The translations under genes and the position numbers were made by a program. A model generated the notes under the pieces. That model was not told the origin of the DNA. It saw only the letters and a list, made by a program, of their open reading frames with translations, and searched no databases. From Streptomyces lydicus (GTDB lineage: Bacteria; Actinomycetota; Actinomycetes; Streptomycetales; Streptomycetaceae), in assembly GCF_004125265.1 (NCBI RefSeq), contig NZ_RDTE01000003.1:2790001-2854000 (forward strand): 64,000 nt of DNA, written 5' to 3'. Every line of letters starts with the position of its first letter. Positions within the stretch are counted from its first letter, which is position 1. Below, in pieces: positions 55,156 through 64,000 of this stretch.

Positions 55156-58100
55156 TCGCGTGCCTCCTCGACAACGTGGCTCTCTCCCGGGGCCCCCGCT
55201 CCGTCGGTGTCCGTCTGTGGGATGGTCAGCTCCGCTGTACGTTCCGCGATCTCGGCTTCGACGTCACGCCGGCCGCTTCGCGCTCCCGCCTGGAATCCGC
55301 CGAGGCGGCGCCGCAGCGCCTCGGCATTGGCCGCACCGCTCTTGCGCGGTGCGGTCGGCGCCTGTTGCTGCGCCACGACCTTGGGGGTGCGCTTGGGCAG
55401 CCCCATGGAGGTCGTCCGCCGCTCCCCCGCGGGCGGGGCGGCGGCCGTCTGTGGGTCGGCCGGTGTCCCGGCCGGGGACACGTCGGCGGGTGCCGCGTCC
55501 GTGTCCGTGGGTGTCGCGTCCGTGCCCGTGGGTGCCGCGTCCGTGCCGGGGCCCGTGTGCTGGTCGGGGCCGATGGCGTAGGGGTCGGACGAGGGCGCGC
55601 CGGCTCCGGAGGGCTCGCGGGGCGGGGCGGCGTGGCGGCCCCGCGCCGGCGCCTGGTCCGCGGACCGGCTCGCGGCCGGGGTGGCGGTCGGGGCGTCGTC
55701 CTCGGGCCGGCCGTGCTCGCCGGCGCCGCCGGTGGTGGCGGCATAGGGGCCGGGCGACTGCGGGCCGTACGGGCTCGGCTCGGAACCGGAGTACGTGGTG
55801 GGGCCCGCGGGCTGCGGTTCGGTGGGTGCCGGTCCGCGCGACACGCCGAGTCCGGCCGCGTCGATCGCGCGCTCCGCGGCGGCGACGAGCGGATCGGTGG
55901 CGGGGGCGGGCGCGGGGGCCGCGTCCGGGGTGCCGTGGTGGCGGCCGGGCGCCGGGGTGTCCCGGTCCGGGCCCCGGCCGGGCTGCGGGGCCGGGGCCGG
56001 GGCGGCAGCCGGAGGGCCGGCCACGGCGGCCGGGTCCCTGCGGGCCGAGCGGGTCGGCAGCGCGTTGGAGTTCGCCTCGGCGACCGAGCCGGGCAGGCCC
56101 GGGGCGTGCGCCACGTCCTGGTGCGCACTCGCCGCGGAGGCCGACGGGGCCGGGCGGGTCGGCAGGATCGAGCCGGGCAGGACGACGACGGCCGTGACGC
56201 CGCCCAGCTTCGCGTCCCGCAGCTGGACCCGGACACCGTGCCGGGCGGCCAGCCGCACCACGACGTACAGACCCAGGCCCAGCGCCTCGTCGACGGTCTC
56301 GGAGGACGAGGCGGCCTCGGCGTCGGTCAGCCGCTCGTTGAGCTCGGCCATCCGCTCCGAGGTCATCCCTATGCCCTCGTCCTGGACGGAGAGCATGACC
56401 TCGCCGCTCTCCAGCAGCCAGCCGGAGAGCTCGACATGGGCGTCCGGCGGCGAGAAGGCGGTGGCGTTCTCCAGGAGTTCGGCGACCAGGTGGCTGAGGT
56501 CGTCCGCGGCGAACCCGGCGACCTGGGAGTGCGGCGGCAGCGACTGGATGCGCACCCGCTCGTAGCGCTCGATCTCACTGATCGAGGCGCGCATCACGTC
56601 CAGCAGCGGTACCGGACCCGGGTGGTTGTTGCTGTACTGCTCGGCGCCCGCCAGCACGAGAAGGTTCTCGCTGTTGCGGCGCATCCGCGCGGCGAAGTGG
56701 TCCAGTTTGAAGAGGGTTTCCAGCCGCTCTGGGTCCTGCTCGCTCTCCTCCAGCGACTCGATGACGCCGAGCTGGCGCTCCACGAGGCCGAGGGTGCGCA
56801 GCGAGAGGTTGACGAACCGGCCGTGCACACCGGAGCGCAGGGCCGCCAGCCGCTCGGTGAGATCGGCGATCTCCTCCTGCAGGCCCTCGCCCTGCTCCTG
56901 CAGCACCTCGCGCTCGGCGACCAGCCGCTGCCGGCCGCTGATCAGCCGCTTGCGCTCGCTCTCCATCTCGGCGGAGCGCCGCGCCAGCTCGCCGACCTGG
57001 GCGTGCAGTGCGTTGACGGACCGCACGGTGGTGGCGAATTCGTCGTTGCGGCCCTTGTAGGTGAGGGGGTCCTCGTGCGCGGGGTCGGCGGCCAGCCGCT
57101 TGGCGCCGATCCGCAGCGCGGCCAGCGGCTGGGTCAGCGAGCGGGCGGCCCAGATGCCGGCGCCGACGGCCAGCAGCAGGCACAGCCCTTCCAGGCCGAT
57201 GCGGATCTCCAGCTCCGTGACGTCGTCGTCGCGCAGCGCGCCGAGGTGCTGGATGTCGGCGGTGGCCATGGCGGATTCGACGCCGCGCATCAGTCCGACA
57301 CGGCTGGTGAGCGTGGCCTGGACCCGCTGGCGGCTGAGCCGCAGATCGAGGGCGTCCAGCCGGGGCTGGTCGGTCAGCCGGGCCAGATAGCGCTCGGCGG
57401 TGTTGACGTCCTCGCCGTTGACGGTGCTGCCGTAACGGTCCCTGGCGCCCTGGCTCGCGGCCTGCTGAAAGTCGCCGAGCGCGCCCTGTTCGCGCAGGTG
57501 CGCGACCTGGGCGAGGTTCGTCAGCCGGGGCTGGCTGCCGCCCGCCTTGAGTGCGGCGAGCAGCAGGGCCCGGGTGCCCGCGGCCTGTTCGGTGGCACGG
57601 CCGAGGGCGGGCAGCGCGTGGATGTCGGCGTCGGCGGAGTTCGCACGGGCGGGCAGTTCACGGGCGATGTCGTCGCTGATCGCACCGAGCGCCTGGATCG
57701 TCTCGGTGTAGGCGTTATAGGTCTGCTCGGCCGATCCGCCCGCGGACTGCACCTTTTGACGGATGTGCGGCAGCGTGCCCAGGAGCTTGGCGGCGGCCTT
57801 GTACACCGCGGTGTCGCCCGAGGCGTTCTGGGCCTCGGAGTGCAGTTCGCCGATCTGCCGGTCCACGCGGGCCTGCTGGGCACGCAGGGCCGCGGCGTCG
57901 TTCGTCCGGGCGGTCCTGGCGGTCCGGGCTCCGCCGACCGCGGAGTTCACCGTTCCCGCGGCCGTCCGGCTGCCGTGCCCGGTGGCGGCGTAGGCGGTCA
58001 TTCCGTCGCGTTCGTCGGCGAGGGAGTGCGCCAGCGCGATGGCCTGCGCGTTCAGCCCGGCCAGATCGACCAGTTGCTGACTGTGGTTGGCGTCGTCGGC

Positions 58101-58358
58101 CGTGGCCGTCAACCCGGGGACACCGGAGCCGAGGACGGCCGCGGCCACGACGGCCACCGCCCCGACAAGCCGGTTGCGCACCCGTGCGGGACGCTGACCC
58201 GCACGGCCCTCGCCGCCGTCCGTCACACCCGGACCCTGACCAAAACCCGAACTCTGACCAGGACCCGAGCCCGGATTCGGTCCCGAGACCGAACCGGCCG
58301 GTGATCCCGGCTTCCTTGCGCCGCCTCGAAGCCGCATCTTCCGCACCGCTGCTCGCAT
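55152..58358 (-). CDS. Conservon sensor kinase-like protein (CvnA)
   Basis: 1068-residue membrane histidine-kinase-like protein. A first membrane helix near residues 62-82 and a second around 410 (GLCLLLAVGAGIWAA) bound an extracellular helical nitrate-sensing-like (NIT) domain. Then come a HAMP-like region, a long coiled coil, an H-box-like HFAARMRRNSENLLVLAG, and an HATPase domain with N-box LSHLVAELLENATAFSPPDA, DEGIGM and GLGLYVVVRLAARHG. The C-terminal 330 residues are a disordered Pro/Ala/Thr-rich tail. It probably transmits an external signal to the roadblock/GTPase module. Confidence 0.93.
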   Translation of the reverse strand: MRAAVRKMRLRGGARKPGSPAGSVSGPNPGSGPGQSSGFGQGPGVTDGGEGRAGQRPARVRNRLVGAVAVVAAAVLGSGVPGLTATADDANHSQQLVDLAGLNAQAIALAHSLADERDGMTAYAATGHGSRTAAGTVNSAVGGARTARTARTNDAAALRAQQARVDRQIGELHSEAQNASGDTAVYKAAAKLLGTLPHIRQKVQSAGGSAEQTYNAYTETIQALGAISDDIARELPARANSADADIHALPALGRATEQAAGTRALLLAALKAGGSQPRLTNLAQVAHLREQGALGDFQQAASQGARDRYGSTVNGEDVNTAERYLARLTDQPRLDALDLRLSRQRVQATLTSRVGLMRGVESAMATADIQHLGALRDDDVTELEIRIGLEGLCLLLAVGAGIWAARSLTQPLAALRIGAKRLAADPAHEDPLTYKGRNDEFATTVRSVNALHAQVGELARRSAEMESERKRLISGRQRLVAEREVLQEQGEGLQEEIADLTERLAALRSGVHGRFVNLSLRTLGLVERQLGVIESLEESEQDPERLETLFKLDHFAARMRRNSENLLVLAGAEQYSNNHPGPVPLLDVMRASISEIERYERVRIQSLPPHSQVAGFAADDLSHLVAELLENATAFSPPDAHVELSGWLLESGEVMLSVQDEGIGMTSERMAELNERLTDAEAASSSETVDEALGLGLYVVVRLAARHGVRVQLRDAKLGGVTAVVVLPGSILPTRPAPSASAASAHQDVAHAPGLPGSVAEANSNALPTRSARRDPAAVAGPPAAAPAPAPQPGRGPDRDTPAPGRHHGTPDAAPAPAPATDPLVAAAERAIDAAGLGVSRGPAPTEPQPAGPTTYSGSEPSPYGPQSPGPYAATTGGAGEHGRPEDDAPTATPAASRSADQAPARGRHAAPPREPSGAGAPSSDPYAIGPDQHTGPGTDAAPTGTDATPTDTDAAPADVSPAGTPADPQTAAAPPAGERRTTSMGLPKRTPKVVAQQQAPTAPRKSGAANAEALRRRLGGFQAGARSGRRDVEAEIAERTAELTIPQTDTDGAGAPGESHVVEEARD

Positions 58359-58817
58359 TCCTGTCTCGCCTGTCCACGCCAGATGGCGTCGCGGACCCGG
58401 CTCGCTCTCCGCTCACGGGGGCGGACCTGCGCGAAAACGCAGCAGCACACACTTCCGCGAGGGGAAACAGCCCGGCTCTGCGCGTCGCGACGAACGTCCT
58501 GGCCCGCCCCATGACCGGGCAACGACCATTCCACCGGCGCCGCGCAGTGGCTCGGCAACACATGCCCGGCCACCTGAAGGAGTGAACATCAATCTCAGTT
58601 TGGCCATCAACTTCCGTGCGCCAACGTTTTCGGCCGCATCCTCGGCCCACCCCCGAACGGGTTTGGAGATGCGTCCGGCTCCTGGAAGGATGCGCGCCCG
58701 CACGCCGCCGGACCGGCGGTCCTTACCTCCGGTACGCCGCCGCACAGCCGCCCTCCGGCGCTGCTGTCAGCTCCTGCCATCAGGGGCGGATCCAGGGCCT
58801 TTGGCAGACTGGCGGCC
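58359..58817. other. Divergent intergenic region upstream of conservon
   Basis: About 460 bases between the conservon kinase start and the PP2C-like gene. I see no supported gene. It should carry both promoters; AT-richer stretches lie at 58575-58640. A GC-rich palindromic section (CCGCCGGACCGGCGG, about 58706-58720) may be structural. Confidence 0.45.
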
Positions 58818-59663
58818 ATGCGCATCGAACTCGCCACCGAGCCGGGCGATCCCCAACGCCCAAACGAGGACTACGCATCGGTCGCCCTGCCGGCCGCCGG
58901 CCAAGGCGGAGCTCTCGTCCTGCTGGACGGGGTGACACCCCCTGAGGAGGACTACGGCTGCCGCCACCCGGTGCCGTGGTTCACCGCGCGCCTCGGTGGC
59001 GCAATGCTCGAACTGTCGGTTTCACACCGGGATATGACGCTCGCTGAGGTTCTCTCCTCGGCCATCTCCCGGACGGCCGATACCCACCGGGCGACCTGTG
59101 ACCTTTCTCACCCCCGCACTCCGCAGGCAACCGTGATCGCCGCACGGTGGTCGGAGGACACCGTCGAATACCTCGTCCTGTCCGACTCGGCGCTGCTCCT
59201 GGAGCGGGCGGACGGCTCGGTGCAGCCGGTGCTCGACCCGCGGCTGGACGAACTGCCGCCCGCGGTCCGCGACCGGCGCGCGGCCGTACGGGCACTGCCC
59301 CGCGGCTCGGCGGAACGGGCCGCGGCGGGCCGGAAGTACGCCCGCGCGGTCGAGGCGCTGCGCAACGCGGAGGGGGGCTTCTTCACCGCGGCCGCCGATC
59401 CGACGGTGGCCGCCCGTGCGGTGTCCGGCAGCGTGCCGCGCTCCGGGCTGCGTTCGCTGACCGCGCTCAGCGACGGTGCGAGCCGCTGGACGGAGGTCTT
59501 CCGCGAGGGCTCCTGGGCCGACTGCGTGACGCTGGTGGCCGGGCAGGGTCCGCAGGCGCTGATCGACCGGGTCCGGGCGGCGGAGGCGGCGGACCCGCAG
59601 TGCGCGGCGCATCCGCGCGGCAAGGCGCGGGACGACGCAGCGGTGATCTTTGTGGCGCCGTGA
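58818..59663 (+). CDS. PP2C-like phosphatase domain protein
   Basis: 281-residue protein of the PP2C/SpoIIE-type fold. Metal-binding positions are seen in PNEDYASVAL and LVLLDGVTPPEEDY, later LTALSDGASR and the C-terminal RDDAAVIFVAP. A classical DGxxG is altered to DGVTP, so activity is uncertain. Length and a His/Pro-rich inner loop are like a group of Streptomyces PP2C-domain proteins. Soluble, no membrane segment. Confidence 0.82.
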   Translation: MRIELATEPGDPQRPNEDYASVALPAAGQGGALVLLDGVTPPEEDYGCRHPVPWFTARLGGAMLELSVSHRDMTLAEVLSSAISRTADTHRATCDLSHPRTPQATVIAARWSEDTVEYLVLSDSALLLERADGSVQPVLDPRLDELPPAVRDRRAAVRALPRGSAERAAAGRKYARAVEALRNAEGGFFTAAADPTVAARAVSGSVPRSGLRSLTALSDGASRWTEVFREGSWADCVTLVAGQGPQALIDRVRAAEAADPQCAAHPRGKARDDAAVIFVAP

Positions 59664-59939
59664 CGCCATGACACGTGGTGCCGTGGTGCCGTGGTTCGGC
59701 TATGTCGTGATGGTGGTGGTGCGGTGGGCTTTCCGGCGCCCGGCTTCGGAGGTTGCCGGGCTTTGTGCGGCGCCGGATTTTTTGTGACGTCGTGACAATC
59801 ACCGGCAGACGGGAAAATTCTCCCGGCGCCGGGGAACGTCACCACGGCGGCACGGGTCGGGGTGCGGGGCCGCCTCCACCCCCGCCGCGCAAGGCGACAC
59901 CCCCAGGGGAGGGCCCAGAGGAGAGCCCAGGGCGGTCCC

Positions 59940-60407
59940 CTAGACCTCGTCCCCCTCCTGCTCCGCGTTCAGCCGGTGCAGCAGGCGGGCGAGTTCGGCG
60001 ACCTCGGTGCGGTCCCAGGCGGCGAGGCGGCGGGCGTACTGGGCGCGGCGGCCGGTGCGGACGCGGGTGAAGCGGTCGCTGCCCTCGTCGGTGAGGCGGA
60101 CCAGGACCGCACGGCCGTCGGCCGGATCCGGCTCGCGGGCGATGAGTCCGAGCTTTTCCAGGGCGTGCAGCTGGCGGCTCATCGTGGCCTTGCCGACGCC
60201 GAAGAAGCCGGCGAGGCCGGTGGCCCGCTGGGTGCCGGCGTCGGCCAGCCGCATGAGGAGGCCGTACGCGGAGGGCTCCAGGTCGGGATGTACCTCTCGT
60301 GCCAATTCGCCGGACGAGGCACGGGCCCGGCGGAGAAATACCGCCAATTCGCGTTCCAGGGCCAGAAATACGTGGTCCACACCAATCTGTTCGCCGTCCG
60401 CCGTCAT
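59940..60407 (-). CDS. MarR-family transcriptional regulator
   Basis: 155-residue winged-helix regulator. Recognition region ATGLAGFFGVGKATMSRQLHALEKLGLIAREPDPADGRAVLVRLTDEG is typical. I start at ATG 60407 with GGAG eight bases upstream; an in-frame GTG at 60431 is possible. It is divergent from the muramidase gene across 364 bases, and may regulate it. Confidence 0.88.
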   Translation of the reverse strand: MTADGEQIGVDHVFLALERELAVFLRRARASSGELAREVHPDLEPSAYGLLMRLADAGTQRATGLAGFFGVGKATMSRQLHALEKLGLIAREPDPADGRAVLVRLTDEGSDRFTRVRTGRRAQYARRLAAWDRTEVAELARLLHRLNAEQEGDEV

Positions 60408-60559
60408 ACCGTCGGCTCCGGTGTTGTGCACGTCAGCGCCCCTTCTCGCTTTCCCTGCCCTGAAAGTTTCCGCCATCGGCGGCTGAAGCCGCAGCTCGGC
60501 CAGTATTTCGCAGGAGTAGACCAACGGCAGCAGGGTGCCCCTCTTTTGTCACGTCGTTC

Positions 60560-60569
60560 TACGCGCGTA
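60560..60569. promoter_or_regulatory. Palindrome, candidate MarR site
   Basis: TACGCGCGTA is a perfect ten-base palindrome in the MarR-muramidase intergenic region, extended on each side by CG-containing sequence. It could be a regulator half-site pair; evidence is only symmetry and location. Confidence 0.3.
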
Positions 60570-60678
60570 CGTTGCTTCTGGCATGGGCATAACAAGAGCC
60601 CGGGCTGTCAACGGTCCGCCGCGCGTCCTGCCCGTCGCACCGCCGCGCCCGCACGCCTGCGCCATGCGGTCAGTTCCC

Positions 60679-60734
60679 CCCTCAGCTCCTCCCCCTCAGT
60701 TCCTCCCCCTCAGCTCCTCCCCCTCAGTTCCTCC
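60679..60734 (+). repeat. Four tandem 14-base repeats
   Basis: Four head-to-tail copies of CCCTCAGYTCCTCC, with C or T alternating at position Y (60679, 60693, 60707, 60721), plus partial copies on both sides. They lie in the leader of the muramidase gene, close to its ribosome site (GGAGG at 60762-60766), and are pyrimidine-rich and unstructured. Confidence 0.9.
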
Positions 60735-60771
60735 CCCCTCAGGTCACCCACCGAGATCTTCGGAGGCACGT

Positions 60772-61641
60772 ATGTCCGTGCTCAGATCCGGCTTCCCCCA
60801 CCGACCCGCACGTTCCCTCCCGACCCTGGCCGGGGTCCTTCTCGCGGTCCTCGCCCTCCTCCTCGGCCTGCCGGGCACCGCCGACGCCACCGCCGGCGCC
60901 ACGGCCGGCCGGCGCGCGCCCGAGCCCCGCCACCCCGACCAGGACTGGGCCGGTTCCCAGATCGCCCGGCACGAGGGCACGGCGGCCGGCACCGCACCGC
61001 CGGCGTCGTCGCTCGCGTCCGTGGAGGGCGTGGACGTCAGCAGCCACAACGGCAGCGTCGCCTGGTCGACGCTCTGGAGCAGCGGTGTCCGCTTCGCCTA
61101 CGTCAAGGCGACCGAGTCCACCAGCTACACCAACCCGTCCTTCGCGCAGCAGTACAACGGCTCCTACAACACCGGCATGATCCGGGGCGCGTACCACTTC
61201 GCCACCCCCGACACCTCCAGCGGCGCCGCCCAGGCCACCTACTTCGTAGGCCACGGCGGCGGCTGGTCCAGGGACGGCAAGACGCTGCCCGGCGCGCTCG
61301 ACATGGAGTACAACCCCTACGGCGCCACCTGTTACGGGCTGAGCGCGGCCGGCCTGGTGAACTGGATGAAGGACTGGTTCGCCACCTACAAGGCGCGCAC
61401 CGGCCGGGACGCCGTCATCTACACCTCCACCGGCTGGTGGAAGCAGTGCACCGGCAACTCCGCCGCCTTCGGTGCCGTCAACCCGCTGTGGATACCGCGC
61501 TACGGCTCGTCGGCCGGCGAACTCCCGGCCGGCTGGGGCTTCCACACCATCTGGCAGTACACCTCGTCCGGCGCGACGGTCGGGGACCACAACCGCTTCA
61601 ACGGCGCGCTGGACCGTCTCAAGGCCCTCGCCAACGGCTGA
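60772..61641 (+). CDS. Secreted GH25 muramidase (lysozyme)
   Basis: 289-residue Cellosyl/mutanolysin-type lysozyme cleaving the MurNAc-GlcNAc bond of peptidoglycan. A signal peptide (SLPTLAGVLLAVLALLLGLPGTADA) is followed by an Ala/Pro-rich linker and the GH25 domain with VEGVDVSSHNGSVAW (catalytic Asp), FAYVKATEST, RGAYHFA and LDMEYNPYG (D-x-E). Ends with WQYTSSG. GGAGG lies five bases before ATG 60772. No binding domain is attached. Confidence 0.94.
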   Translation: MSVLRSGFPHRPARSLPTLAGVLLAVLALLLGLPGTADATAGATAGRRAPEPRHPDQDWAGSQIARHEGTAAGTAPPASSLASVEGVDVSSHNGSVAWSTLWSSGVRFAYVKATESTSYTNPSFAQQYNGSYNTGMIRGAYHFATPDTSSGAAQATYFVGHGGGWSRDGKTLPGALDMEYNPYGATCYGLSAAGLVNWMKDWFATYKARTGRDAVIYTSTGWWKQCTGNSAAFGAVNPLWIPRYGSSAGELPAGWGFHTIWQYTSSGATVGDHNRFNGALDRLKALANG

Positions 61642-61687
61642 TACGCGGGCGTGCGGCCCCCCTCCACGCCGGGGCCGTACGCACGAG

Positions 61688-61724
61688 CGGGCCCCTGCCG
61701 CACACCGGGTGCGACAGGGGCCCG
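61688..61724. terminator. Bidirectional terminator between muramidase and lon
   Basis: A perfect ten-base outer stem (CGGGCCCCTG with CAGGGGCCCG) continues, after single-base bulges, into an inner five-base stem (CGCAC/GTGCG). It lies between convergent genes. Confidence 0.8.
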
Positions 61725-61759
61725 TACCGTTTCCGCCCGCGTCCGCCGGGCCGCTGTCC

Positions 61760-64000
61760 TCAGGCCGCGACCTGCATCTCCGGGGCGGCCCCGTTCGCTG
61801 CCGGGGTCAGCGCCAGTTCCAGCACCTGGCGGACATCGGCGACCGGGTGGACCTCCAGGGAGTCCAGGATCTCGGCCGGTACGTCGTCCAGGTCCGGTTC
61901 GTTGCGCCGGGGAATGATGACGGTGGTGATCCCGGCGCGGTGCGCTGCCAGCAGCTTCTGCTTGACGCCGCCGATCGGCAGCACCCGCCCGGTCAGCGAG
62001 ACCTCACCGGTCATCGCCACATCCGGCCGGACCTGCCGGCCCGACAGCAGCGAGGCCAGCGCCGTCGTCATCGTCACGCCCGCGCTCGGCCCGTCCTTGG
62101 GGACGGCGCCCGCCGGTACGTGCAGATGCACACCGCGCTCCTTCAGGTCGGCGACCGGAAGCTCCAGTTCGGCGCCGTGGGAGCGCAGGAACGACAGCGC
62201 GATGTGCGCGGACTCCTTCATCACGTCACCGAGCTGGCCGGTCAGCTGGAGCCCGGAAGCCCCGGTCTCCGGATCGGCGAGCGAGGCCTCCACATAGAGG
62301 ACATCGCCGCCGGCGCCGGTGACCGCGAGTCCGGTGACCACCCCGGGGACCGCGGTGCGCCGCTCGGCCGGGTCCTGTGCCGCCTCGGGGGTGTGGTGCG
62401 GCCGCCCGATCAGCGGGCGCAGCTGGTCCACGCCGACCGTGAACGGCAGCTCCCGCTCGCCCAGTTCGTGCTGTGCGGTGACCTTCCGCAGCAGCCTGGC
62501 GACGGCGCGCTCCAGATTCCGTACGCCCGCCTCGCGGGTGTACTCCCCCGCCAGCTTGCGCAGCGCGTCGTCCTCCAGGGTCACCTCGCCGGCCTCCAGG
62601 CCGGCCCGCGCCAGCTGGCGCGGCAGCAGGTGGTCCCGGGCGATGACGACCTTCTCGTCCTCGGTGTAGCCGTCCAGGCGCACCAGCTCCATCCGGTCGA
62701 GCAGCGGCTCGGGGATGGCTTCGAGGACATTGGCGGTGGCCAGGAAGACCACATCGCTGAGGTCGAGTTCGACCTCCAGGTAGTGGTCGCGGAAGGTGTG
62801 GTTCTGCGCCGGGTCCAGGACCTCCAGGAGGGCGGCCGCCGGGTCGCCCCGGAAGTCGGAGCCCACCTTGTCGATCTCGTCGAGCAGCACCACCGGGTTC
62901 ATCGACCCGGCCTCCTTGATCGCGCGGACGATCCGGCCGGGCAGTGCGCCGACGTAGGTGCGGCGGTGGCCGCGGATCTCCGCCTCGTCCCGGACGCCGC
63001 CGAGCGCGACCCGGACGAACGTGCGACCCATGGCCCGCGCGACGGACTCGCCGAGCGAGGTCTTTCCGACCCCGGGCGGCCCGACGAGCGCCAGCACGGC
63101 GCCGCCCGCCCGCCGACCGCCGCTGCCTTGGCCCGCAGCGCCGCGCGGCGTCCCCTCCGACGGCCCGCCGGCCGGCCCGAGGCCCCGTTCGGCCCGTCGC
63201 TTGCGGACGGCCAGGTATTCGGTGATCCGCTCCTTGACGTCCTCCAGGCCGAAGTGGTCGGCGTCCAGCACCTGCCTGGCGCCGGTGATGTCGTAGGCGT
63301 CCTCGGTGCGTTCGTTCCAGGGCAGTTCCAGGACGGTGTCCAGCCAGGTGCGGATCCAGGAGCCCTCGGGACTCTGGTCGCTGGACCGCTCCAGCTTGTC
63401 GACCTCCTTGAGGGCGGCCTTGCGGACGTCCTCGGGCAGGTCGGCGGCCTCGACCCGGGCGCGGTAGTCGTCGCCCTCGTCCTCCGGATCGCCGTTCAGC
63501 CCGGCGAGTTCCTTGCGGACCGCCTCCAGCTGCCGCCGCAGCAGGAACTCCCGCTGCTGTTTGTCGACGCCTTCCTGGACGTCCTTGGCGATGGATTCGG
63601 CGACGTCCTGCTCGGCCAGATGCTCGCGCAGCGTCTCGGTGGCGTACTTCAGCCGGGCGACCGGATCGGCCGTCTCCAGCAGGTGGACCTTCTGTTCGGT
63701 GGTCAGGAACGGCGAGTAGCCGGAGTTGTCGGCCAGCGTCGGGACGTCCTCGATCTGCTGGACGCGGTCGACGACCTGCCAGGCGCCGCGCTTGCGCAGC
63801 CAGCTGGTGGCCAGCGCCTTGTACTCCGTGACGAGTTCGGTCACCGCGCCGGGCAGGGGGTCGGGGACCGTCTCCTCGACGGTCGTGCCCTCCACCCAGA
63901 GCGCGGCCCCGGGCCCGGTCGTGCCGGAACCGATCCGTACCCGGCCCAGGCCCCGGATCAGCGCGCCGGGGTCGCCGTCGGACAGCCGCCCGACCTGCTC
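61760..64000 (-). CDS. lon: ATP-dependent protease Lon (5' end cut by window)
   Basis: The frame runs from the stop at 61760 uninterrupted to the window edge, giving about 746 residues; the first part of the N-terminal domain is missing. Coiled substrate region (SIAKDVQEGVDKQQREFLLRRQLEAVRKEL), Walker A GPPGVGKTSLGES, Walker B region VVLLDEIDKVGSDF, and the Ser-Lys proteolytic dyad in PKDGPSAGVTM and IGGVKQKLLAAHRAG are present. A Gly/Arg/Ala-rich insertion of about 30 residues lies just before the Walker A motif. The stop is followed by the terminator at 61688-61724. Confidence 0.96.
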   Translation of the reverse strand, partial: EQVGRLSDGDPGALIRGLGRVRIGSGTTGPGAALWVEGTTVEETVPDPLPGAVTELVTEYKALATSWLRKRGAWQVVDRVQQIEDVPTLADNSGYSPFLTTEQKVHLLETADPVARLKYATETLREHLAEQDVAESIAKDVQEGVDKQQREFLLRRQLEAVRKELAGLNGDPEDEGDDYRARVEAADLPEDVRKAALKEVDKLERSSDQSPEGSWIRTWLDTVLELPWNERTEDAYDITGARQVLDADHFGLEDVKERITEYLAVRKRRAERGLGPAGGPSEGTPRGAAGQGSGGRRAGGAVLALVGPPGVGKTSLGESVARAMGRTFVRVALGGVRDEAEIRGHRRTYVGALPGRIVRAIKEAGSMNPVVLLDEIDKVGSDFRGDPAAALLEVLDPAQNHTFRDHYLEVELDLSDVVFLATANVLEAIPEPLLDRMELVRLDGYTEDEKVVIARDHLLPRQLARAGLEAGEVTLEDDALRKLAGEYTREAGVRNLERAVARLLRKVTAQHELGERELPFTVGVDQLRPLIGRPHHTPEAAQDPAERRTAVPGVVTGLAVTGAGGDVLYVEASLADPETGASGLQLTGQLGDVMKESAHIALSFLRSHGAELELPVADLKERGVHLHVPAGAVPKDGPSAGVTMTTALASLLSGRQVRPDVAMTGEVSLTGRVLPIGGVKQKLLAAHRAGITTVIIPRRNEPDLDDVPAEILDSLEVHPVADVRQVLELALTPAANGAAPEMQVAA

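Larger units (their letters stand above)
60408..60771. other. Divergent MarR-muramidase regulatory region
   Basis: 364 bases without a supported gene, containing the ten-base palindrome TACGCGCGTA (60560-60569), likely promoter sequence around it, and the 14-base tandem repeat array at 60679-60734 just upstream of the muramidase ribosome site. Confidence 0.5.

Noticed and set aside
55104..58304. 1066-codon plus-strand frame over the conservon kinase
   Set aside because: Antisense shadow; the minus strand carries recognisable HATPase motifs and overlaps correctly with the roadblock gene.
58582..58935. Plus-strand frame starting MNINLSLAINF upstream of the PP2C gene
   Set aside because: It overlaps the PP2C start in another frame and soon becomes Pro/Arg-rich without any family likeness.

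Overview
The window is high-GC actinobacterial chromosome and almost certainly Streptomyces. The grounds are the codon bias, many GTG and TTG starts, short strong Shine-Dalgarno sequences, a conservon (cvnA-D), a Scr1/DUF397 pair, a GH25 muramidase, and the core gene order atp operon - wecA - glyA - tsaC - prmC - prfA - rpmE - LCP - rho - thrB - thrC - hom - lysA. Both ends cut through genes: a minus-strand ATPase regulator at position 1 and lon at position 64000.

Layout. 0-10 kb: ATP-binding regulator (3' part only), STAS anti-anti-sigma-like protein, 3-hydroxybutyryl-CoA dehydrogenase, TetR regulator divergent from a drug-type ABC exporter, PduO-type cobalamin adenosyltransferase, membrane protein, NarL-type two-component pair, DUF2550 protein. 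10-18.3 kb: complete F1Fo ATP synthase operon atpIBEFHAGDC on the minus strand. 18.5-29 kb: minus-strand cluster of WecA-like transferase, serine hydroxymethyltransferase, a low-molecular-weight phosphatase fold that has lost its catalytic Cys, TsaC, PrmC, RF1, L31, an LCP ligase and Rho. 29.4-36.5 kb: threonine and lysine genes thrB, thrC, hom, lysA, the catalytically empty ArgRS relative NrtL, and a single-domain response regulator. 36.78 kb: tRNA-Arg(CCG).

36.9-53.5 kb is more accessory: aminoglycoside-phosphotransferase-like protein, cytochrome P450, a repeat-rich gap, secreted SH3 protein, DUF6624 protein, a FtsW/RodA-PbpA pair, HD phosphohydrolase, a C-terminal remnant of an ABC ATPase, alpha/beta hydrolase, two divergent diiron proteins with a TetR regulator, a coupled pair of tiny genes (one Cys/His-rich, 57 aa) divergent from a Scr1-like XRE gene with a TTA codon plus DUF397, and a styrene-monooxygenase-like flavoprotein. 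53.5-58.4 kb: a conservon of kinase-like, roadblock, DUF742 and GTPase genes that reads toward that flavoprotein. 58.8-64 kb: PP2C-like protein, MarR regulator divergent from the GH25 muramidase, then lon.

The core blocks supply energy (ATP synthase), translation termination (RF1 and its methylase PrmC, plus tsaC), transcription termination (Rho), aspartate-family amino acids and wall-polymer assembly (WecA, LCP, FtsW/PBP). The least explained parts are the conservon with an FAD monooxygenase as its likely output, the divergent diiron pair, the tiny Cys/His gene beside the Scr1/DUF397 locus, and the Cys-to-Ser phosphatase. I saw no CRISPR array, insertion sequence or phage.
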